A DNA stretch of 64,000 bases, taken from the NCBI GenBank assembly GCA_902363395.1, contig CABIZZ010000001.1, positions 310,001 through 374,000 of the forward strand, read 5' to 3'. Source of the stretch: Streptococcaceae bacterium (lineage in GTDB: Bacteria; Bacillota; Bacilli; Lactobacillales; Streptococcaceae). Under the pieces are notes generated by a model. That model was given only the letters and a program-made list of their open reading frames with translations. It was not told the origin of the DNA and did no database searches. Positions 58,422 to 64,000 of this stretch are shown here, one piece after another. Numbering within the stretch: position 1 is the first letter of the stretch; the number at the start of each line of letters is the position of its first letter. The position numbers and the translations under genes are program-made.

Positions 58422-60566
58422 ATGATTAAGTTAATAAAAAATTTTTTCGAAGATTATTTTAAGTCGATAGAGTCAGATCGGTATAAAACAATGATATATA
58501 AGAAAAATGGAATTAATCAAGAACGTTTTTATACATATGAAGAGATTGGAATTCTTGAAGGAGTATCTAAACAGAGGATTCATCAGATTGAATCGAAAAT
58601 CTTTAGTAATATGAATTTATTGATGCATGGTTCAACAATAAAAAGTAAAAACTATAAGTGTGATGAGCAATTAGTTTGTAAGACAAAAGAATTTTTAAAT
58701 GATTTAAAAGATAAAAAAACTATATCCTATTTTGAACTTATAAACAAATTTGGAATATCTGCTAGTGATAAAAATTATTTTGACATGTATCTTAAAATTC
58801 TAAAAATAAAAAGAATTACATTAGATAAAGAGAATATTGATATCATTTTAAGTTCAGAAATTAACAAATATGTACTCGAAGAAGAGATAACCAGAACATT
58901 AAAAATAGTTAAAAAAAATATTTTACCAATCTCAAAAGATGACATTATAATTCAATCTGCAAAAAGAAGAAGAAAAAAATCTAAGGAATATATCTTATTA
59001 TCTATAGAGGTAATTCCGTTTAAAAAATTAGTTATCGATAATGTCGAATATTTAAACTACCCTAATTTAGATTTATCTGTAGGCGATAGTGCATATAAAC
59101 TTCTATGGATTAAGCAGAAGAGAATGGGAATTCAAGATATAAAAAAATCAATTAATAAAGACAGAGGAAAAGTTGGAGATAAAATTGTAACGACTCAATA
59201 TTTATCAAACCAGCTAGTTGCTCATCCTGAATTAGTATCTTTAGGTAATAAGGAGTGGGGATTAAAAAATTTTGGGATAGCAAAAATTTCTATTAAGGAT
59301 CTCATGAAAAATATTTTTTATGTTGAAGCCAAGCCATTAACAAGCGTTTATATTTTAGAAGAAATTAAGAGAAGGAGAGGAGAAATTAATGAAAAAAGTG
59401 TAATTTCATATTTGAGTCAAGAAGATTTTTACCAACTAGATGACGGGACTTATATTATTTCAGATTGGAAAAGAAAATATACTTCACGAATAAAACCTAA
59501 AAGAGTTAAAACAAATTATAATGAATATATTTTAAAACATTTTAAAGAATCAGGGGAAAAAATTTTAACATTTTCAGAACTCTGGAGCCGTTCCGAAAAG
59601 ACCTACAGTGGAACAAAGTATAATTTTAAAAATTTTTTAAAACAGAGAAAATATTTACAATACCATAAAGATGAAAATACTAAAGTTGAATATTTCACTC
59701 TTACAGAAGATAGGAGTGATTTAAAAGAATTACATGGGAATAAAACTAAGACAATTGAGGAATACTCGAAACTTATTTTGAGACAAAATAATGGAGAAAA
59801 AGAGTTATCAAAACTAATAAATTTAATTCAACAAAACTATCATATTTCTAGGCAATTGGTTTATCAATTTTTTAATAAACCGAATCGATTTTTTTTAAAA
59901 GAAAATCGTAATGGTACCTTAGTAATTAAGTTAATGGAGTCAGATTTTAATATAAAAATCTCAGAACATGATATTCTCCGTTTTTTGGATGAAGTTGTTA
60001 CTGAAGAGGGAAAATTTGACTTTAAACAAGGTTTTCTTACGCTAGACCCTAAAAGGAAATTTGATAAAAAAAGTTTTGAAAAGATAATGATGAATATGTG
60101 TGCAATGGCTAATCACGGGAAAAATATTAAAGGAAGAATATTGATTGGTATTGCAGATAAAACTAGCGATACAAGAAGAATTGAGGAGTTAGATAATATT
60201 AATGCTATTGAAATAAATGGTTTTGGAATTGTTGGTGTAGAAAGAGAGGCAAAAATATTAAAAATGAGTCTCGAAGATTATCTCAAATTTATTAATGAGA
60301 AAATTAATGACTCTGGTTTGCCTGACAAATTAAAGTTATACTTAAAAAGCCATATGCAATATGTAAAAGTTTATGATAAAACATTGTTAATTTTAGAGGC
60401 AGAGAGTATTAATGGAATATCTTTTTATAAGAATTTAAAAACACAAGAACTAGAATTGTATATAAGAAAAGGTCCTCAAAAATATAAAGTAAATCAGTTT
60501 AATGATGATAACAGCACCTCAACTGAATTTTTAGAAGTACAATTAAGATGTACAGGCGACTATTAA
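58422..60566 (+). CDS. Sigma-70 region-4-like HTH / Schlafen AlbA_2-like protein, putative defence gene
   Basis: 714 residues, very AT-rich. Residues ~36-60 (FYTYEEIGILEGVSKQRIHQIES) match the sigma-70 region 4 helix-turn-helix. The middle (~150-450) holds repeated winged-helix-like segments such as YKLLWIKQKRMGIQDIKKSI. The last third begins KFDFKQGFLTLDPKRKF (~530) and has MMNMCAMANHGKNIKGRILIGIADKTSD (~560-590), the pattern of Schlafen AlbA_2 domains (Glu/Asp-Phe-Lys, then AfaN.GG.lliGv.D). GGAGGAAAAT precedes the ATG. It is the only intact low-GC cargo between att copies 7 and 8. Function unknown; DNA- or RNA-directed defence is a guess. Confidence 0.7.
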   Translation: MIKLIKNFFEDYFKSIESDRYKTMIYKKNGINQERFYTYEEIGILEGVSKQRIHQIESKIFSNMNLLMHGSTIKSKNYKCDEQLVCKTKEFLNDLKDKKTISYFELINKFGISASDKNYFDMYLKILKIKRITLDKENIDIILSSEINKYVLEEEITRTLKIVKKNILPISKDDIIIQSAKRRRKKSKEYILLSIEVIPFKKLVIDNVEYLNYPNLDLSVGDSAYKLLWIKQKRMGIQDIKKSINKDRGKVGDKIVTTQYLSNQLVAHPELVSLGNKEWGLKNFGIAKISIKDLMKNIFYVEAKPLTSVYILEEIKRRRGEINEKSVISYLSQEDFYQLDDGTYIISDWKRKYTSRIKPKRVKTNYNEYILKHFKESGEKILTFSELWSRSEKTYSGTKYNFKNFLKQRKYLQYHKDENTKVEYFTLTEDRSDLKELHGNKTKTIEEYSKLILRQNNGEKELSKLINLIQQNYHISRQLVYQFFNKPNRFFLKENRNGTLVIKLMESDFNIKISEHDILRFLDEVVTEEGKFDFKQGFLTLDPKRKFDKKSFEKIMMNMCAMANHGKNIKGRILIGIADKTSDTRRIEELDNINAIEINGFGIVGVEREAKILKMSLEDYLKFINEKINDSGLPDKLKLYLKSHMQYVKVYDKTLLILEAESINGISFYKNLKTQELELYIRKGPQKYKVNQFNDDNSTSTEFLEVQLRCTGDY

Positions 60567-60739
60567 TAGTTTTAGTTTAATATAGGGCATATTTTGATAT
60601 TTGTTAAAAATATGCCTTAATTTAATGAAATTCAGAAAAACAGATAAATTTAAAGGGGGGGATAAAGTTGACTTTTCCTTCTAATCAATCTATTTAAGTT
60701 AAGTTGCAATTTGTGTTAAACAAACCTGGTATTAAGAAG

Positions 60740-60773
60740 TCTTATATAGCATCACAATTTAGTAAACGTTAAT
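60740..60773 (+). mobile_element. rpsI-end att copy 8, right end of the island
   Basis: A decayed copy: TCTTATATAGCATCACAATT then TAGTAAACGTTAAT, preceded by AACCTGGTATTAAGAAG. Followed by a degenerate form of the terminator seen at 57273. Core-like genes resume after it. Confidence 0.7.
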
Positions 60774-60830
60774 TTGAAAGAATTACTATTCTATACAAAG
60801 ATCACCTATCGAGATGTTCTTTTTATTTGA

Positions 60831-61055
60831 AAATCAGTAATATCTTTGTAAACTGGATGCTTTATTCATCATCTTAAATGGAGGGGAAAGCGTCTCAAAT
60901 TGTTTTTTCGTCCATCTATCTGAATCAAATAACCAATTGATAGTTCCCCTTTCTGTTCAAAAAGGGACAATTGAGGGCTGCCTTGCCTACAAGTTTTTCC
61001 ATGTGTTATACTTGTACTTAATTGAATGGAAGAATGATATTGGAGAATAGATGAT
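60831..61055. other. Non-coding gap at the island's right edge
   Basis: No credible ORF. It contains short runs such as AAAGGGACAATTG and a plus-strand TTATACTTG before the CPBP gene, a possible -10 (TATACT at 61008-61013). Confidence 0.4.
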
Positions 61056-61766
61056 ATGAAATATGCCAAACATGGAGTCGCTTTACTCTTCCTGTTATAT
61101 CTATTTGTTTTTGGGATTGAAGGCCTTGGTATCTACCTAACTGGAGTTTTCAATGGTGATGTAAGTTTTCTTTATTTCATCTATTTGATTCTCTACTCTT
61201 TGCTTCTCATCGGCATTCTATTTTGGTTTCAAAGGCAGAAGATAGTCGTCCGTTCAAATATACAGAAATGGAAGTGGCACTATCTGGGGTATTTTTCTCT
61301 GGTGCTCTTGTGGTTCTTTGTTGAGAGATGGGTGTTGCAAACTTTTCAGGATTTGCTGGTTCCTGTCGTTCATCAAACCAAATTGCCATCCTCCATTTAT
61401 CTAAATGGCCCTGGTATTTCGGGTACTCTGTTTTTTGTCCTAGCAACTGTTACATCTCCTATGATCGAAGAATTTATTTTTAGAGGCTATCTGATGAATG
61501 TCTTCTTTAAAGAAAGTAAGTTTCATTTAGACGTTTTGCTTTCGGGCTTTCTCTTTGCGGCCTTTCATCTGATCCATCAATATCGGGACCCTGTAACCTT
61601 TTCTCTTTATTTCTGTTCAGGGCTCTTCTTCGCAGCTGTCTATAAGAAAACTAAAGATATCCGGTTGCCCATCTTCTTGCATGCCTTTAGCAATTTTCTC
61701 ACTTTTTGGAAACCAATCTGGATATTCATCTTCAATTATATCTACTGGCATTTTCTTGTTAAATAA
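61056..61766 (+). CDS. CPBP-family intramembrane metalloprotease
   Basis: 236 residues, about six to eight membrane segments. Full motif set: EEFIFRGYLMN (motif 1 with the usual EExxxR), FAAFHLIHQ (motif 2) and HAFSNFLTF (motif 3). TTGGAGAATAG precedes the ATG. Unlike the island copy at 56015 it keeps the Arg of motif 1. Substrate unknown. Confidence 0.85.
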   Translation: MKYAKHGVALLFLLYLFVFGIEGLGIYLTGVFNGDVSFLYFIYLILYSLLLIGILFWFQRQKIVVRSNIQKWKWHYLGYFSLVLLWFFVERWVLQTFQDLLVPVVHQTKLPSSIYLNGPGISGTLFFVLATVTSPMIEEFIFRGYLMNVFFKESKFHLDVLLSGFLFAAFHLIHQYRDPVTFSLYFCSGLFFAAVYKKTKDIRLPIFLHAFSNFLTFWKPIWIFIFNYIYWHFLVK

Positions 61767-61828
61767 CCTTGTCTCTGTGGCCGGGCGTGAAATGGGAGTT
61801 AGAGGTTGGAGTTGTTTAATGAAACTAG

Positions 61829-61859
61829 GATCACTTTTTAAAAGTGATCTTATTTTCGT
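61829..61859 (+). terminator. Terminator after the CPBP gene
   Basis: GATCACTTTT-TAA-AAGTGATC-type hairpin followed by TTATTTTCGTTT. Confidence 0.7.
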
Positions 61860-61867
61860 TTAAGGGG

Positions 61868-61876
61868 TGGTATAAT
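61868..61876 (+). promoter_or_regulatory. Extended -10 of the rhomboid gene
   Basis: TGGTATAAT, 55 bases before ATG 61931. Confidence 0.65.
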
Positions 61877-61930
61877 GAAAGTATACTCAAGGTGAGACAA
61901 TTGATTTATTTACAGAAAAGAAGTTTTAAA

Positions 61931-62527
61931 ATGAAAACGATGATAAAAACCTATCCTGTTATCAGTACGATAGCTCTAATCTGTTTGTTGCTCGGTTTAT
62001 TGACTTCCTTTTATGGGGATGCTATGTATGACCTATTGGCTTTTCATTCGAAGCCGGTGTATGGTTGGCAATATGTCAGTGGGACCCTGATGCATGGCAG
62101 TAAAGGAGCTCCTGTCTGGTTTTTATGGGTTCATTTGATTTTAAACGGACTCATGATCCTTCCCTTCGGTGGACTGCTAGAAAGAAAAAGAGGCTCCATA
62201 CAAGTCTTAATCGTTTTTGTGACGGCGACAGTCCTCTCTTCCATCGTTTTTCACTTCTTAACACGCGGGCAGGACATTCAGGCAACAGGGATCTCTGCCG
62301 TCGGCTATGCCTTTGTGACCGGAGGGATTATGCTCCTGCCAAACGTGTGGAAAGAATTATCACGCACCGTAAAATGGCTTTATCTATTCTTAATTTTTCT
62401 ATCTGGTCTCATGCTCTTACCAGTAATCACCGGATGGATCTCAACGCTATTGCATCTTTCAGGGATTGTGAGTTATCTATTGGTCTTTATCGGAAGTAAA
62501 AGCTTGAAGGGGAGAGGTAGCAATTAA
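61931..62527 (+). CDS. Rhomboid-like intramembrane serine protease
   Basis: 198 residues from ATG 61931, about six membrane helices. HLILNGLMILPFGGLLE corresponds to the rhomboid helix 2 region, TGISAVGYAFV holds the GxS catalytic serine, and LLHLSGIVSYLL the catalytic His. The open frame starts at 61844 but the promoter at 61868 excludes that. No strong SD (AAGAAGTTTTAAA). Substrates unknown. Confidence 0.8.
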   Translation: MKTMIKTYPVISTIALICLLLGLLTSFYGDAMYDLLAFHSKPVYGWQYVSGTLMHGSKGAPVWFLWVHLILNGLMILPFGGLLERKRGSIQVLIVFVTATVLSSIVFHFLTRGQDIQATGISAVGYAFVTGGIMLLPNVWKELSRTVKWLYLFLIFLSGLMLLPVITGWISTLLHLSGIVSYLLVFIGSKSLKGRGSN

Positions 62528-62664
62528 GCCGACTATTGAGCTAGGTTTTCATCCTGTTTCCTTGACTCTTCCTCTACCAGGCCGTATAATACTCTATATC
62601 AATGAAAAAATCACCTTTTGTCATTGTGCAAAGGGTGTTTTTATAACGGTAAATGGGAGACACA

Positions 62665-63786
62665 ATGGGATACATTTCTACAATCAAAACAGCTGTTCAG
62701 CTCTTTCCTTTCCTGGCCTTTTTGCTGACCTTGCCCTACATGATTTTGAATTATCGAAAATATGGCTCGGTCAATAAATTGCGGGTGCTGATTTTCTATT
62801 CTTTTATGCTTTACTTGATGACGGTCTATCTCTTGGTAGTCTTGCCTCTGCCAGATCCGAGTAAGATCCATACTAGCTACTCGGAAATGGTCAATCTCCA
62901 TCCCTTTGCTTTTGTGGTGGATTTTTTCAAGGAGAGCCCCTTTGATCTAGCGCAGACTGGTACTTGGCTTCAGGCTATCAAGCATCCAACTTTTTATGTA
63001 CCAGCTTTTAATGTCCTAATGTTGATTCCTTTTGGGATGTATCTACGTTATTATTTCAAGTGTGGTTTTAAGAAAACGATTCTCCTAACAGCCCTCTTTA
63101 GTCTCTTTTTGGAGCTGACCCAGTTATCAGGTCTCTACTTTCTGTATCCGGGCCCTTACCGCCTAGCAGATGTCGATGATATTATTCAAAATACCACTGG
63201 TGGTGGAGTGGGCTACTTGCTTGGTTGGTTCCTGGTTTGGTTATTGCCAACACGAGATGAGATTGACGAGCATTCTTTCCGAGTAGGGACGAAAGTATCT
63301 GGTTTCCGGATGGGTCTTGCTTTCTTGATTGATTTTGTGATGCTATCCTTGCTTTATGCGGTAATCGAGCGTTTAGAGATGATTCCCTATGTAGCGGTTT
63401 TGGTGCTTTACTTTAGTTTGCTTCCCTTGTGGCGGGGCAAAACCTTGGGAATGGCTTTGGTAAAATTCCGCTTGCGTTTTGACAAGCAAAAATGGCTTCG
63501 TACCATCTGGCGAGGAATCCTAGTGGTAGGCTATTTCTACTGGATTCCCCAAGGGTTGTTCTATTTGATCTCGCTTTTGAATCAGGATTTGACGGACAAT
63601 TCCCTTTTGACTCTATCTATGATTTTATTGCTCTTCTTTGTGCTCTTATTGTACCTGATCCTCACCCTTGCCATCATCTTGCTCAGTGGTCGCTTTCCCT
63701 TTGACCGTCTAGCTGGAGCCGAGTATGAGAGTACCGTGCGCGTGAAGGAAGGTATCCTAAAAGATGAAACCGAATCGTCAAAATAG
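62665..63786 (+). CDS. VanZ/RDD-type membrane protein
   Basis: 373 residues from ATG 62665 (GGGAGACACA upstream). The N-terminal half is a VanZ-like domain (about 20-195) with NLHPF, FNVLMLIPFGMYL and ADVDDIIQNTTGGGVGYLLG. The C-terminal half is an RDD-like domain (about 210-355) with FRMGLAFLIDFVMLSLLY and RGKTLGMALVKFRLR. VanZ relatives are linked to low-level teicoplanin resistance; RDD proteins to ion transport. Actual role unknown. Confidence 0.85.
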   Translation: MGYISTIKTAVQLFPFLAFLLTLPYMILNYRKYGSVNKLRVLIFYSFMLYLMTVYLLVVLPLPDPSKIHTSYSEMVNLHPFAFVVDFFKESPFDLAQTGTWLQAIKHPTFYVPAFNVLMLIPFGMYLRYYFKCGFKKTILLTALFSLFLELTQLSGLYFLYPGPYRLADVDDIIQNTTGGGVGYLLGWFLVWLLPTRDEIDEHSFRVGTKVSGFRMGLAFLIDFVMLSLLYAVIERLEMIPYVAVLVLYFSLLPLWRGKTLGMALVKFRLRFDKQKWLRTIWRGILVVGYFYWIPQGLFYLISLLNQDLTDNSLLTLSMILLLFFVLLLYLILTLAIILLSGRFPFDRLAGAEYESTVRVKEGILKDETESSK

Positions 63787-63976
63787 AGAGAGTGGGACAG
63801 AAATCGGTAATTCGTTAGAATTCGATTTCGTCGTCTCACCTCCGCACAGTTGAGTAGGGCTGTAAAAGCTGATGAAATCAGCGTAGTAGAGCCCAGCTCA
63901 ACCACTGCGTCTTGCTCGACAATCCAAAAACAATTAAGAGGCTAGGACTTTTGTCACAGCCTCTTTATTTTTTTAT
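63787..63976 (+). repeat. Structured intergenic repeat with terminator at window end
   Basis: AGAAATCG/CGATTTCG, GTTGAG/CTCAAC, GGGCT/AGCCC and GCTGAT-GAA-ATCAGC stems follow one another, then AGAGGCT-AG-GAC...GTC-AC-AGCCTCT (63937-63963) with a long T-run. I recall similar sequences as dispersed in oral streptococci, but no second copy is in this window. Confidence 0.55.
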
Positions 63977-64000
63977 ACACACGGAAAATATCCGAACATC

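Overview
The window looks like the chromosome of an oral Streptococcus of the mitis/sanguinis type. This rests on the gene set (sortase-anchored LPXTG proteins, msmK, a glycine riboswitch before an alanine/glycine symporter, pezAT, cadDX), on the gene order pnp-cysE-cysS-mrnC and rplM-rpsI, and on protein sequences that read like streptococcal orthologues. The species cannot be fixed from sequence alone. No rRNA, tRNA or CRISPR array was seen.

Region 1 (1-34305) is core chromosome. It holds the 3' end of mutS2, a C69 dipeptidase, a glycine riboswitch with its symporter, sstT, an MscS channel, def, a frameshifted rsuA-type pseudouridine synthase and a Cna-like LPXTG adhesin. It continues with rpsO, a DUF4649 gene plus trxA, a DUF2785 gene, pepF and an SH3b lipoprotein. 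Next come the pnp-cysE-(DHFR-like)-cysS-mrnC-PucR-like cluster, msmK with a GH13 alpha-glucosidase, a very large LPXTG zinc carboxypeptidase behind a cre site, an aromatic-acid-exporter-like membrane protein, rlmB (probably leaderless), a NYN-domain gene, degV and finally rplM-rpsI. Two families of structured intergenic repeats are prominent. One has at least six hairpin units lying after rpsO and before pnp. The other is a two-copy element with compensatory base changes at 6653 and 26495.

Region 2 (34306-60830) is a composite island built on the 3' end of rpsI. The last codons of rpsI and often its terminator recur at about 41.36, 47.70, 49.74, 55.44, 57.22 and 60.74 kb, with further partial copies, as expected from repeated site-specific integration and partial decay. 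Modules in order: (a) integrase, HxlR and YciI remnants, then a TetR-membrane protein-NrdI-like cassette with three identical-architecture operators; (b) an integrase with one in-frame stop, an excisionase-like gene and five uncharacterised genes; (c) a pezA-pezT-gajA-like-gajB-like operon followed by an unknown gene, coupling a toxin-antitoxin pair to a Gabija-like defence pair; (d) a second integrase remnant, a DUF1269 gene and broken genes; (e) an IS256-family fragment, a DUF6110 plus P-type ATPase pair, cadDX and a TMEM175-like gene, flanked by 182-base direct repeats; (f) a CPBP protease-like gene and an unknown; (g) a CsbD gene, a DUF421 remnant and a 714-residue protein joining a sigma-70 region-4-like helix-turn-helix to a Schlafen/AlbA_2-like C-terminus.

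Region 3 (60831-64000) returns to core-like DNA with three membrane proteins: a CPBP protease, a rhomboid-like protease and a VanZ/RDD protein. It ends in another structured repeat.

The strongest candidates for something new are the pezAT-Gabija operon with its unknown downstream partner, the sigma-like/Schlafen-like protein, the uncharacterised five-gene set at 38.1-41.3 kb, and the two structured repeat families.
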